Notes under the pieces: model-generated | The model's database searches: none | Told to the model about the DNA's origin: nothing | Seen by the model: only the letters and a program-made list of their open reading frames with translations | Part shown: positions 28,894-38,062 of the stretch, in pieces | Numbering within the stretch: the stretch's first letter is position 1 | Layout of the letters: every line of letters starts with the position of its first letter | Position numbers and translations under genes: made by a program | Assembly (NCBI RefSeq): GCF_009708035.1 | Contig: NZ_WMBQ01000001.1 | Location: forward strand, 620,001-684,000 | Direction of reading: 5' to 3' | Length of the DNA stretch: 64,000 bases | Origin: Hyphomicrobium album | Lineage (GTDB): Bacteria; Pseudomonadota; Alphaproteobacteria; Rhizobiales; Hyphomicrobiaceae

Positions 28894-30363
28894 TTGTCCA
28901 CCTCCGAGCCCCAACCCGAACCGGATGACCCAGCGCGCCAGGCGTGGAATCGCGCCGGCGCGGCGTTGACCGACATGATGACGCCGACGCTCCGCTTGGG
29001 CGTCACCGGCCTGTCGCGCTCGGGCAAGACGATCTTCATCACCGCCCTCATCCGCAACCTCGTGTCCGGCGGCCGCCTGCCGTTCTTCATGCCGGAGGCC
29101 GAGGGCCGCATCGAGCGCGCCTACCTCGAGCCGCAGCCGGACGACGAGGTGCCCCGCTTCGACTACGAAGGGCACCTCGAGATGCTGTCGCGCAACCCGC
29201 CCGAGTGGCCGGAGAGCACGCGGCGCCTGAGCCAGTTGCGCGTCACGATCGAGTTCAAGTCGGGGAGCGCCCTGCGTCGCGCGTTCGGCATCTCGCGTCT
29301 CAACCTCGACGTCGTCGACTATCCCGGCGAGTGGCTGATCGATCTGCCGTTGCTGGAAATGACGTACGAGCAATGGTGCGCGGAGGCATTGGCGCAGGCC
29401 CGCTCGCCTCGCCGCCAGGCGCACGCCAAGGGATGGCTCGAATTTCTGTCCGCAACCGATCCGTCCGCACCCAAGGACGAGCAAACCGCGCTGCGCGGCG
29501 CCAACCTGTTCGCCGCCTACCTGAAAGCGGCACGCGCCGACGACCACGTGCTGCATACGACGGGCCCCGGCCGCTTCCTGTTGCCGGGCGACCTCGAAGG
29601 CTCGCCGCTGCTGACGTTCTGCCCGCTCGCCCGCGACGCCAAGCAAAGCTATGGCCGCAACTCCCTCGCCGCGATGATGGCGCGCCGCTTCGAGAGCTAT
29701 AAGACGCACGTCGTGCGCCCGTTCTTCCGCGATCACTTCAGCCGCCTCGACCGGCAGATCGTGCTTGTCGACGTGCTCGGCCCCCTCAACGAAGGCGGCG
29801 ACGCGGTCGTCGATCTGCAAAAGGCGCTCGACGCCGTCCTGCGCGTGTTCCGCATCGGCGCCGGCAACTGGCTCACCGCGCTTTTCACCCGCCGCATCGA
29901 CAAGCTGCTGTTCGCGGCCACCAAGGCCGACCATATACATTCGTCGAGCCACGACCGGCTGGAGGCGATCTTGCGGGTCATCACCGATCGCGCCATGGGG
30001 CGTGCGTCCGACACCGGCGCCGAGGTCGGCGTGCAGGCGCTCGCCGCTTTGCGAGCGACGCGCGAGGCCGAGGCGAAGGTCGGCAACGAGCTGCTGCCGT
30101 GTATCGTCGGCGTGCCGATGCCCGGCCAGCGTGTCGGTGGCAAGGTGTTCGACGGCAAGACCGAAGCCGCCGTGTTCCCCGGCGATCTGCCAGCCAATCC
30201 GCGCGACGCGTTGCGTCCCAACGCGGCGCCGGCCGGCCTGCAATTCGTCCGCTTCCGGCCGCCGCGCGTGCTGCCGCCGGGCATCGACGGAGAGTCGCCG
30301 CCGTTGCCGCACATCCGGCTCGACCGCGCCCTCGATTTTCTCCTAGCGGATTGGCTCGCATGA
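28894..30363 (+). CDS. ycjX: YcjX-family GTPase-like protein (DUF463)
   Basis: This 489-residue protein belongs to the YcjX/DUF463 family of P-loop NTPases. The family's LRLGVTGLSRSGKTIFITAL (P-loop about 39-46) is followed by VVDYPGEWLIDLPLL, a switch-like segment, and FAATKADHIHSSSHDRLEAI, the TKAD base-recognition motif. In enterobacteria ycjX is linked to the phage-shock envelope-stress regulon. The TTG at 28894 gives the usual N-terminal length ahead of the P-loop; ATGs at 28975 and 28978 are alternatives. Its stop overlaps the ATG of the TIGR01620 gene by the ATGA arrangement, so the two are translationally coupled, as with ycjX-ycjF elsewhere. Confidence 0.92.
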   Translation: MSTSEPQPEPDDPARQAWNRAGAALTDMMTPTLRLGVTGLSRSGKTIFITALIRNLVSGGRLPFFMPEAEGRIERAYLEPQPDDEVPRFDYEGHLEMLSRNPPEWPESTRRLSQLRVTIEFKSGSALRRAFGISRLNLDVVDYPGEWLIDLPLLEMTYEQWCAEALAQARSPRRQAHAKGWLEFLSATDPSAPKDEQTALRGANLFAAYLKAARADDHVLHTTGPGRFLLPGDLEGSPLLTFCPLARDAKQSYGRNSLAAMMARRFESYKTHVVRPFFRDHFSRLDRQIVLVDVLGPLNEGGDAVVDLQKALDAVLRVFRIGAGNWLTALFTRRIDKLLFAATKADHIHSSSHDRLEAILRVITDRAMGRASDTGAEVGVQALAALRATREAEAKVGNELLPCIVGVPMPGQRVGGKVFDGKTEAAVFPGDLPANPRDALRPNAAPAGLQFVRFRPPRVLPPGIDGESPPLPHIRLDRALDFLLADWLA

Positions 30364-31415
30364 CCAGTGATGGCGACATCCGGCGCCCCCGCGCCTTCGC
30401 CCCCGACGATCCGGCGCTGCGCGCTGCCGCCGAGGCGGTCGAGCCGCCCGCCGATCTCGATCCGCTCGCGGCGCGGCGTCAGCGGCAGGCGGCGCGCCCA
30501 ACCGTGCGCCCGACGGTTGCCGACATCCGCCACGGCATCCGCTGGGGCGCGCTGCTGCTGTCGGGCATGCTCGGTCTCATCGTGCTCGCCACGACCATGT
30601 GGTTCGCGCGCTACGTCGATGTCGCGCTGGCCCGCCAGGATTGGGTGGGCTGGATCGCCTTCGGGCTGCTGTGCCTGGTCGGCTTCTCGGCGTTCGTGCT
30701 CATCCTGCGCGAGATCTACGGCCTGTTCCGGCTCGCTCGCCTCGGCACGCTGCGCAAAGATGTTACCCAGGCGCTCGATACCAACGACGGCCCCGCCGAA
30801 CGCCGCGCCGTTCGCCAATTGAAGCGCGTGCTCGGGGGCCGCGCCGATATGCAGTGGCCGCTCGCCCGTTTCGCCGAGCACGAGCGCGCGGTGATGAACC
30901 CGGGCGATCTCCTGGCGCTCGCCGACCGCGAGCTGATCATGCCTCTCGATCAGGAAGTGCGCCGCACCGTGCTGGCGTCGGCGAAACGCATCGGCATGGT
31001 CACCGCCATCAGTCCGCTGGCGTGGATCGCCATGCTCTACGTGCTGGTCGAGAATCTGCGCATGCTGCGCGCCATTGCCGGGTTGTATGGCGGCCGCCCC
31101 GGGCCGCTCGGGGCACTGCGCCTCGGCAAGCTCGTCATCGGCCACATCATCGCCACCGGCGGCGTGGCGCTCACCGACGATCTGCTGGGACAGTTCCTCG
31201 GGCAAGACCTGCTGCGGCGGCTCTCGCGGCGGCTCGGCGAAGGCGCCTTCAACGGTGCGCTGACCGCCCGTGTCGGCGCTGCGGCCGTGGACGTCTGCCG
31301 GCCCCTGCCGTTCATTACGGCGCCACCCGTGCGCGCACGCGACATGCTGGCGGAAGCCTTCCGGCGCAACGCCACCATCGCGATGGGCGAGGAAACGCCT
31401 AAGCGGCGCGGGTGA
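30360..31415 (+). CDS. TIGR01620/YcjF-family membrane protein (DUF697)
   Basis: This encodes 351 residues in the YcjF/TIGR01620 family. After a basic, Pro-rich cytoplasmic start come two membrane helices (about 63-84 and 98-121, LLLSGMLGLIVLATTMWFAR and GWIAFGLLCLVGFSAFVLIL), a helical middle, and a DUF697-type hydrophobic region (ISPLAWIAMLYVLVENLRML). Members are inner-membrane partners of YcjX. The ATG at 30360 overlaps the ycjX TGA. The 3' end overlaps the convergent opgH gene by 17 bases (31399-31415), so neither gene has room for its own terminator. Confidence 0.9.
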   Translation: MTSDGDIRRPRAFAPDDPALRAAAEAVEPPADLDPLAARRQRQAARPTVRPTVADIRHGIRWGALLLSGMLGLIVLATTMWFARYVDVALARQDWVGWIAFGLLCLVGFSAFVLILREIYGLFRLARLGTLRKDVTQALDTNDGPAERRAVRQLKRVLGGRADMQWPLARFAEHERAVMNPGDLLALADRELIMPLDQEVRRTVLASAKRIGMVTAISPLAWIAMLYVLVENLRMLRAIAGLYGGRPGPLGALRLGKLVIGHIIATGGVALTDDLLGQFLGQDLLRRLSRRLGEGAFNGALTARVGAAAVDVCRPLPFITAPPVRARDMLAEAFRRNATIAMGEETPKRRG

Positions 31416-33345
31416 TCTCGACGACGGCGCCCGCCTCGAGCGAGCGCATAGCGATATGGTCGGCCCACTCGCCGGTGGCGCGCCGTGCGCTCTCGACGAT
31501 CGCCGGCGGGCTGCGCCCGTCGCGCGTCGACAACAACGTCTGGAAGGGAACCGCCGCCCGGCGCGACGTCAGCCAGCTCAGCGGCGCCGATAGTACCAGG
31601 CCGACGATGACCGGCGACATCCACGCCAGCACCAGGGCGGACGCCTCATAGCAGGCCACCGCCGTCACCACGCCGATCAGCATGTGCCAGCGGTGGTAGC
31701 GCACGGCCTCGGTGAAGGAGATGCCGGCGGCGTTGCGGCTCTGCGAGCGCCAGCCCGAGTCGAGCCCGAAAATCACCTGGAACACGGCCGCCGTCTGCGT
31801 CACCATGAGGATCGGCGACAGCAGGATCGAGAAGAACGTCTCGGTGAGCACGCCGAGGACGGCGCGGGCCGTACCGAGAGTTTCGCGCGCATGGCGCACG
31901 CGCTTGATCTCCAGCGCGAGGCCTAAGAACTTCGGCATCAGCACGATCAGCATGGTGGCGAAGAACAGCCGCAGGGCGGCGCCCGGATCGGTCACCGGCC
32001 ACACGGGGAACAGCGTCTTCTCGTCGATGAAGTAGCTCGGGATCATCTGCTGGCCCTGCAGGGCGAGCACGATGCCGACGATGAGCGACGACGCCCACAC
32101 CAGCGACATCAGGTATGATGTGGCGCCCATCAACAGATGCAGACGGCCCATCGTGGTGATGTTGGACGTGAACACGATGCCGAGGTGCTGCAGGTTGCCC
32201 TGCGCCCAGCGTCGGTCGCGCGCCACGACATCAGGCAGCGTCGGCGGCTGGCCCTCGTAAGATCCTTCAACCGTCGGCACCATGTGCACGCCCCAGTCGG
32301 CGCGGGCGAGCAGCACCGCCTCGACGAAGTCGTGGCTCTGGATGTCGCCGCCGAACGGCGCACGGCCCGGCAGCGTCGGCAAGCCGGCCGCGGAGGCGAA
32401 CGCCAGGGTGCGGATGATCGCGTTGTGGCCCCAGTAGTTGCCCTGGTCGCGGTGCCAGAAGGCGAGACCGGCGGCAACGAGGGGCCCATAAACGTTGGAG
32501 GCGAACTGGGTGAGGTACTGCAGCAGCGTCGTCGCGCCGGTGAGGCGGGGGACGGTCTGGATGAGACCGGCCGTCTGATCGCGCTCCATGGCGAGCGCGA
32601 GGCGCACGAGCGTCGTTCCCGACATGACGCTGTCGCCGTCGAGGATGACGAAGTTCTCGTAGGCACCGCCGAAGCGGCGCACCCAATCCTTGATGTTGCC
32701 GGCCTTGCGCCCGCGGTTCTCGCGGCGGCGGCGGTAGAAGACGGGAACGATACCGTGCAGCCGCTGGCGCAGGGCGCGATAGGCGCTCTCCTCGGTGGCG
32801 ACGTCGGCGCCATCGCGCGTGTCGGAGAGAATGAAGACATCGAACGAGGCGGCGTTGCCCATCGACTCGAGCTCGAGCGCAATCGCCTGCACCGTGCCGG
32901 CGATGCGCGCGGGGTCCTCGTGGTAGACCGGGAACAGCAGCGCCGTGCGCGCAGTCAGCGGTGCGCCCGGCTGCGGTAGGTCGATGGTGTCGGCCTTCTC
33001 GCCGCCGAACAGCGGGATGAAGCCCAGCGCCGCGTTGAGCGAGCCGAGCGCAATCCAACCGAAGGCGATGGTCGACAAGATGAGGAAGAGGAACTGCAGC
33101 GGCGTCGCCTGCTCGACCGCCAGCACGCCGTAGAGCTCGTAGCAGAACGCTGCCGTCAGCAGGCCCGCGCCGGTGAACACGGCAGCGCGCGGCACCCAAT
33201 AGCCCCGCCGGCGCCGCGGTTTCGCTCCGCGCGCCTTGAAGTCCTGATCGGGCATTTCGAGGGGAACCTCAGACGGCAGCAGGTCGGGGCTGCTCGCATC
33301 GGCGATGCGGCCGATTTTCTGCCCAGCCGCGGGGAGGTCGCTCAT
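31399..33345 (-). CDS. opgH: Glucans biosynthesis glucosyltransferase OpgH (MdoH)
   Basis: OpgH is the inner-membrane GT2 glucosyltransferase that builds the backbone of osmoregulated periplasmic glucans from UDP-glucose. With ATG at 33345 it has 648 residues: two N-terminal helices, a cytoplasmic catalytic domain with LLFPVYHEDP, FILSDTRDGAD, LDGDSVMSG, FGGDIQSHDFVEAVLLARAD and RDRRWAQGN, then several C-terminal helices. The ATG overlaps the opgG stop (ATGA), so the pair is coupled; an in-frame ATG 12 bases earlier is a second choice. Acyl-carrier or succinyl-modification genes are not nearby. Confidence 0.95.
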   Translation of the reverse strand: MSDLPAAGQKIGRIADASSPDLLPSEVPLEMPDQDFKARGAKPRRRRGYWVPRAAVFTGAGLLTAAFCYELYGVLAVEQATPLQFLFLILSTIAFGWIALGSLNAALGFIPLFGGEKADTIDLPQPGAPLTARTALLFPVYHEDPARIAGTVQAIALELESMGNAASFDVFILSDTRDGADVATEESAYRALRQRLHGIVPVFYRRRRENRGRKAGNIKDWVRRFGGAYENFVILDGDSVMSGTTLVRLALAMERDQTAGLIQTVPRLTGATTLLQYLTQFASNVYGPLVAAGLAFWHRDQGNYWGHNAIIRTLAFASAAGLPTLPGRAPFGGDIQSHDFVEAVLLARADWGVHMVPTVEGSYEGQPPTLPDVVARDRRWAQGNLQHLGIVFTSNITTMGRLHLLMGATSYLMSLVWASSLIVGIVLALQGQQMIPSYFIDEKTLFPVWPVTDPGAALRLFFATMLIVLMPKFLGLALEIKRVRHARETLGTARAVLGVLTETFFSILLSPILMVTQTAAVFQVIFGLDSGWRSQSRNAAGISFTEAVRYHRWHMLIGVVTAVACYEASALVLAWMSPVIVGLVLSAPLSWLTSRRAAVPFQTLLSTRDGRSPPAIVESARRATGEWADHIAMRSLEAGAVVEITRAA

Positions 33346-34895
33346 GATTTGGTCCATCGATAGAGCCAGGTCTCGGAGATCTGCTGATCGCCGAGCCTCA
33401 ACGCCAAACGAAGTTCGCAAAGTTCGGTTCCACCAGGGTCGAGCTCGAAGCTCACCCTGACACCCCCGGTTTCCGGATTGTCGTGGACGGAGATGTCGGT
33501 AACCGTTCCCGGATTAGCGGTAACCACCGCAACCGGCATCTGCCGCTGACCCGCCAGGGCCGGGCCAGCGAAATCGACGACGAATTTGGTCGTCGTCTCC
33601 AGCTTGCCGCGGCCGACGCGCGTCGCCAAGGTCGAGGCGCCGCTCCAGGCGATCGGCAGCTCCTTAGTCCAGTACATCTTGTAGCCGAAGGGGAACGCCG
33701 TCCCGGCCTCCGGGCCCTTGGCGGGCTTCCAGTAGGCGACGACGTTGTCGTGGATCTCCTCGCCGGTCGGGATCTCGATCAGCTCGACGTAGCCCGAGCC
33801 CCACGTCGCCTTGGGCTCGATCCACAAGGTCGGGCGCTTCTCGTAGCGGGCTTCGAGGTCCTCGAAGGCTTGGAACGAGCGGGCGCGCTGGCACAGGCCG
33901 AAGCCTTTGACGTTCTTGTCGAGGAAAGCGCTGGTCTGCAGCGTTCGCGGGTTGGTGAGCGGCCGCCAGATGCACTCGCTGTTGCCATTGAAGATGGCGA
34001 GCCCGTCGCTGTCGTGCACCGCCGGGCGAAAGTCGTCGTCGATGCGGTGATGCCCAGGCCCGTGCAGGTACATGCTGGTGAGCGGCCCGAAGCCGACGTG
34101 AGTGAGCGGCCGGCGCGGATAGAGCGTGGCGTCGACGTCGACGGTCGTCGCCTCTCCGGGCTCGACTTGGAAGCGATATGCGCCGGTGGTCGATTCGGAA
34201 TCGAGCAGGGCGTGGATGACGATCGACCGGTCGCCCTGCTTCGGCTTCTCGATCCAGAAGGCGCGGAACAGCGGAAACTCCTCGCCGCCGGGGCGCGCCG
34301 TGTTGATGGCGAGGCCGCGCGCCGAGAGGCCATAGAGCTGGTCGCGGCCGACGGCGCGGAAATAGCTCGCGCCTTGATAGACGATGTATTCGTCGAAGTA
34401 CTCGGGTCGATTGATTGGCCCGTGCACACGAAAGCCGGAGAAGCCATATGGCGCCCCCGGTTCCGCATCCTTGATGAGCGGACCGATCGAGAACAGGTTG
34501 CTGTCGGCCTTGAGCCGCTGCGCCTGGCCACCGTCGACGAGCCAGAGCTCAACCGGCGTATTGTAAAGCCAGCCCATGGGCAGCAGCTGCAGCTCGAAGT
34601 CGATCTTGTCGCCGCGCCAGATCGCCTGGTCGGTGCGGAAGCGCACGTCGCGGAATTGGTCGTAGCCAAGATGCTTGAAGCTGTCGGGCAGCGACAGAGA
34701 CGGGCTGGCGAATTCGCTGGTCGACAATTGCTGGGCGATGCTCTGGACCAGCGTCGGATTGAAAGCGGTGGTCGCGTCGGCCACGGGCTCGGCCAGCGCG
34801 CGCGAAAGATCTCCCAGCCGCGCGCTCATACCAAGCATCGCGAAGGCACCGGCCGTCATGAGGACCGAGCGCCGGTCCAACCGCGTCGCTTCCAT
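33342..34895 (-). CDS. opgG: Periplasmic glucan biosynthesis protein OpgG/OpgD (MdoG/MdoD)
   Basis: This 517-residue periplasmic protein acts with OpgH to branch and release osmoregulated periplasmic glucans. Family motifs include SLPDSFKHLGYDQFRDVRFR, LYNTPVELWLVDGGQ, DEYIVYQGASYFRAVGRDQL, YGLSARGLAINTA, GEEFPLFRAFWIEKP and the C-terminal VVTANPG. The N-terminus carries twin arginines (LDRRSVLMTAGAFAMLGMSA), so export is probably by the Tat pathway, as reported for OpgD rather than OpgG of E. coli. Either symbol could be defended; opgG is used because of the coupled opgH. It is the first gene of the operon, reading away from the 508-base gap. Confidence 0.94.
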   Translation of the reverse strand: MEATRLDRRSVLMTAGAFAMLGMSARLGDLSRALAEPVADATTAFNPTLVQSIAQQLSTSEFASPSLSLPDSFKHLGYDQFRDVRFRTDQAIWRGDKIDFELQLLPMGWLYNTPVELWLVDGGQAQRLKADSNLFSIGPLIKDAEPGAPYGFSGFRVHGPINRPEYFDEYIVYQGASYFRAVGRDQLYGLSARGLAINTARPGGEEFPLFRAFWIEKPKQGDRSIVIHALLDSESTTGAYRFQVEPGEATTVDVDATLYPRRPLTHVGFGPLTSMYLHGPGHHRIDDDFRPAVHDSDGLAIFNGNSECIWRPLTNPRTLQTSAFLDKNVKGFGLCQRARSFQAFEDLEARYEKRPTLWIEPKATWGSGYVELIEIPTGEEIHDNVVAYWKPAKGPEAGTAFPFGYKMYWTKELPIAWSGASTLATRVGRGKLETTTKFVVDFAGPALAGQRQMPVAVVTANPGTVTDISVHDNPETGGVRVSFELDPGGTELCELRLALRLGDQQISETWLYRWTKS

Positions 34896-35403
34896 CTATT
34901 TCTTCTGCTTTCCGTGCCCGTGGGCGCCCCTCGTCGGCATCAACGCACACCACACCCCCGGCGTTCGCCTCTGCCACACCTCCCGCCAAGAAAAAACTCC
35001 TTGGTGCGAGCCTGCTTTGCAGCGGCTTAACAGCCCGGTACGGCGTTTCCTTCCGACGGTCTTTCAACCGCTGTGCCGCTCCGCACGGCCGACGATGCCG
35101 TGTCCCCCGGAGCAACGCTACGCGATCGATTGGCGCGGCTTGTTGCGCTGCAGCAGAGTACGTTAGCCTCATGATTTGGGCAAGCGGATGACTAACGGCG
35201 ACGGCCGCAGCAATACCCATGCGACGCCACAGCGCATTCGGGGGTCGGTCACAATCCCTGCATATTCCGGCCGCTAATGTTGGCGCTGCGACCCACCCCG
35301 GCGAGGGGAAACGCCGTGGGAATCGACGGGGCGCCGAGCGAGTGACGGTAACCATTTGCGTGACGATGCCCGGCTTGGCCCGGCGTCGTGGGGGAAAGCC
35401 GAA
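34896..35403. other. Intergenic region between opgG and a membrane protein gene
   Basis: These 508 bases must contain the opgGH promoter (minus) and that of the 35404 gene (plus). I see no gene that survives inspection; frames here are short and Arg/Pro/His rich. Confidence 0.45.
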
Positions 35404-35844
35404 ATGATCCAGGAAGCGACGCTTATCGAGGCGATCCTGTCCATTCGGTCGCAGGTCGACTTCCTCTGGCAGTTCTTCGTCACCGCCCACATCGCGATCT
35501 TCGCGCTGCTCTTCATCTACGACGACGCGGTCGAGAACCTGAACATCATCGCCCGTTTCCTGGCCCTTTGCGGCATTGCCTTGTTCGAGTGGATCAATGG
35601 CAACGCTCTGGCCAAGACTTATCTCCTGCTCGACGCGACGATCGACCAGTACCGGGCCCTCTATGGAGAGGCGAGCCGCTTCCAGCCGGCGTTTTTCGAG
35701 CACTTCGTCAATCAGAGCTTCGCCGACCGGCCCGCGATGGTTCTGGTGACCCACAGCATGGCTTTCGTCGTCATCCTTCTCGCGCTGGTGTCGCGGGAGT
35801 TCATCCAGTCGCGCCGCAATCGGCGGCAGGGCGCTCCCGGCTGA
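35404..35844 (+). CDS. Small integral membrane protein
   Basis: This encodes 146 residues with about three hydrophobic helices: around 22-40 (FFVTAHIAIFALLFIYDD), 48-64 (IARFLALCGIALFEW) and 117-135 (MAFVVILLALVSREF). Conserved-looking aromatic and acidic residues lie between them (FIYDDAVENL, FEWINGNALAKTY). ATG at 35404 has GGGGAAA upstream. I do not recognise a family. It is followed by a 357-base gap and the first porin. Confidence 0.7.
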   Translation: MIQEATLIEAILSIRSQVDFLWQFFVTAHIAIFALLFIYDDAVENLNIIARFLALCGIALFEWINGNALAKTYLLLDATIDQYRALYGEASRFQPAFFEHFVNQSFADRPAMVLVTHSMAFVVILLALVSREFIQSRRNRRQGAPG

Positions 35845-36201
35845 TCGGTGCTCGAGTCGATCTGTGGAAAGCGTGTCTCAACTCACATAGTGCGCTCCGT
35901 TTTGGGGATAACCCCACATCGAGGCAGCGGGCCGGTTGAAGGAAAATCGTGCGAATGCCGAGCGTTGTGGCCGAAAAGTGCGACGTTGCTCAATGGACAC
36001 AACGGAGGGGGATTCGGCCGCTTTGGACGCGTCTACCGTTTCCCGGTGCGTCAATCTCTGCTTAATCTTTCACCCCGAGCGGTGATTCGGTCTCGCGACC
36101 GCCGCGGTGCAAGTGAACGAACGTTGCGTTGGGTTTTGTAGGGAGTAGGCGGCACTTGTGCGTGGCGTCGCCATCAAAAGTAAGCAGACGGGAGTAGGTC
36201 A
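35845..36201. promoter_or_regulatory. Upstream region of porin 1
   Basis: These 357 bases contain no gene. The porin 1 ribosome-binding site (GGGAG, 36191-36195) is at its end. The length suggests a long leader or upstream regulatory sites, as is usual for porin genes, but I cannot name a site. Confidence 0.4.
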
Positions 36202-37455
36202 ATGAGAAAGTCTAGTCTAGGTGCCCTGGTGGCAGCAGGCCTGCTGGCTGGCGGTCTATCCGCTGGCAGCGCCTCGGCCGCCGATTTGGGGGGCAACTGC
36301 TGCGCCGATCTCGAGGAGCGCATCGCAGAGCTCGAAGCGACTACCGCTCGCAAGGGCAACCGCAAAGTCTCGCTCACGGTTTCCGGCTGGGTCGCTCAGC
36401 AGGTTGTCGGCTGGGATGACGGCTTTGAATCGAACGTGTACGTCGGTGACATCGGCGCCACGCTGTCGAGCCACTTCAAGTTCACCGGTCAGGCGACCAT
36501 CTCGCCCGGTTGGTATGCTGGCTACGTGATCCACGTCGAAGCCCGCAACGAAAACTCCTTGGGCATCACCCAGGCTGGACCTGGCCTTAACGCCCTCGGC
36601 CTGCTGCAGTCGTTCTGGTTCATCAAGAGCGACCACCTCGGCAAGTTGAGCGTTGGTCTGCAGTCGCAGGCTTCGGACAACACCGCGATCCTCGTTGACG
36701 GCTCGGGCTCGCTCGTTCCCGCCAACTGGGTGGCCTTCGACTACAACTCCTTCTTCCTTCGCTCGTCGACCGGCGCGCTTTCGGCTGTTGCCTCTTGGGG
36801 TGGCATCGGCGGCTGCCACGGCGGCGGCGCCATCGGCGACTGCAACGGCCTCACGCAGAACGTCATCCGTTACGACTCGCCGACCTTCGGCGGCTTCTCG
36901 GTTTCGTCCTCGTGGGGCGAAGACGACATGTGGGACGTCGCCGCTCGCTACGCGGGTGAGTGGAACGGCATCAAGGTTGCTGCTGCTGCGGCTTATAACG
37001 AGCTGAGCGACGAAGCCTTCGGCGTGCCGCTCGGCGACACCTTCAAGTACTTCCAGGTTGGTGCCTACATCGAGCACGTTCCGACCGGCCTGTTCCTCTA
37101 CGGCGCCTACGGCAATGCCGAATACGACGTCCGTGCAGGTGAGTCCGAGACGTACTACGTCAAGACTGGTCTGCGTGAGCGGTGGACGCCGCTGGGCCAC
37201 ACGGTTCTCTACGGTGAGTACGAGAACAACCAGTCTACCGGTAGCTCGGCCACTGGTGCCTTCGTGCAGAGCGCCTTCGGTGCAGTCACCACCGCCAGCG
37301 ACTTCGACCTCTGGGGCGTAGGTATCGTGCAGGAGATCGATGCGGCTGCCATGTCCGTGTGGGTGTCCTACCGTCATCTGGAATATGATGACAGCACGGC
37401 CGTCAACTACGAGGACTTCCAGTACATCAAGGCTGGCGCGCTCATCAACTTCTGA
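36202..37455 (+). CDS. Porin 1 of the three-porin locus
   Basis: This 417-residue outer-membrane porin has a signal peptide (1-26, SASA then AD), a leading LGGNCCADLEERIAELEATT segment (a CC pair and a short coiled coil) and RKGNRKVSLTVSGWV opening the barrel. The rest is a run of amphipathic strands ending in the typical porin C-terminus AGALINF. It closely matches porin 3 throughout (shared GWxAGYVIHVEA, FIKSDHLGKL, DGSGSLVPANWV, TFGGFSVSxSWGEDD, EHVPTGL, LRERWxPLGHTVLYGEYE) and porin 2 mainly at the N-terminus. Function is passive diffusion of small solutes; specificity unknown. A strong terminator follows at 37483-37518. Confidence 0.88.
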   Translation: MRKSSLGALVAAGLLAGGLSAGSASAADLGGNCCADLEERIAELEATTARKGNRKVSLTVSGWVAQQVVGWDDGFESNVYVGDIGATLSSHFKFTGQATISPGWYAGYVIHVEARNENSLGITQAGPGLNALGLLQSFWFIKSDHLGKLSVGLQSQASDNTAILVDGSGSLVPANWVAFDYNSFFLRSSTGALSAVASWGGIGGCHGGGAIGDCNGLTQNVIRYDSPTFGGFSVSSSWGEDDMWDVAARYAGEWNGIKVAAAAAYNELSDEAFGVPLGDTFKYFQVGAYIEHVPTGLFLYGAYGNAEYDVRAGESETYYVKTGLRERWTPLGHTVLYGEYENNQSTGSSATGAFVQSAFGAVTTASDFDLWGVGIVQEIDAAAMSVWVSYRHLEYDDSTAVNYEDFQYIKAGALINF

Positions 37456-37482
37456 GCCCGGCACCTCAGCTAACAGTAAATG

Positions 37483-37518
37483 GAAGCCGCCCTCGCAAGG
37501 GGCGGCTTCTTCCTTTTT
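37483..37518 (+). terminator. Rho-independent terminator of porin 1
   Basis: GAAGCCGCCC (37483-37492) pairs perfectly with GGGCGGCTTC (37500-37509), loop TCGCAAG, followed by TTCCTTTTTC. The same stem sequence recurs after porin 2 (40530-40554). Confidence 0.9.
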
Positions 37519-37553
37519 CGGGCCCGCAAGAACCGCGCGCGACGTTCGACCTG

Positions 37554-37675
37554 GGTGTCGTCCCGGGGGGCGGGGCGAAGCACGCTTTCAGCATGACCCC
37601 CGGGATCCATTCCTCCGCTTGGCCAACACCAGCCGGTGCCTGGATCCCGGCAACACGTGCCGGGATGACAATGGG
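37554..37675. repeat. Palindromic mosaic intergenic repeat
   Basis: A composite of inverted segments: GTCGTCCCGGGGGG with CCCCCGGGATCC, and TGGATCCCGGCA with TGCCGGGATGACA. This resembles the intergenic palindromes common in Rhizobiales. It lies behind the porin 1 terminator. Confidence 0.6.
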
Positions 37676-37699
37676 AGCTAACTCCGACGCTCCCCCCAA

Positions 37700-38056
37700 G
37701 TGTCATTCTCGGGCCATGCCGAAGGCATGCGATGTTCCTTTCGTTCGATGCCGGGCGAATCGCTCGCGCTCTTGCCTTATCATCCCCGCGTCATGGCGAA
37801 GCCATGCTCCGCAGGGACGGCGGGACCCAGAGCACGGCGAGCGCGGGCGGTTCGTGATCGAGTCCGTTCGACATCGACATGGGCCATGCCTTGAGCGGCA
37901 AGCACTAAGGCTGGATCAACCGTGACTGGGTTCCCGCCCGCGCTGGAATGACCGCCTGCGGTGGGTCGATCTCTACCCCTGATCTCGCGGCGCGCAACGA
38001 CTTCGGGTCCGGAGCCAGCGTCGAGCTGGGTCCTCGGCCGAAATGCGAGGATGACA
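37700..38056. repeat. Further fragments of intergenic palindromic repeats
   Basis: Pieces with GTCATTCTCGGGCCATGCCGA and TCATGGCGAAGCCATG palindromes lead to CTGGGTCCTCGGCC...GCGAGGATGACAG at 38026-38057, which is close to the right half of the element at 16748-16846. The stretch from 37519 to 38062 holds no gene I can support. Confidence 0.55.
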
Positions 38057-38062
38057 GTCGGC

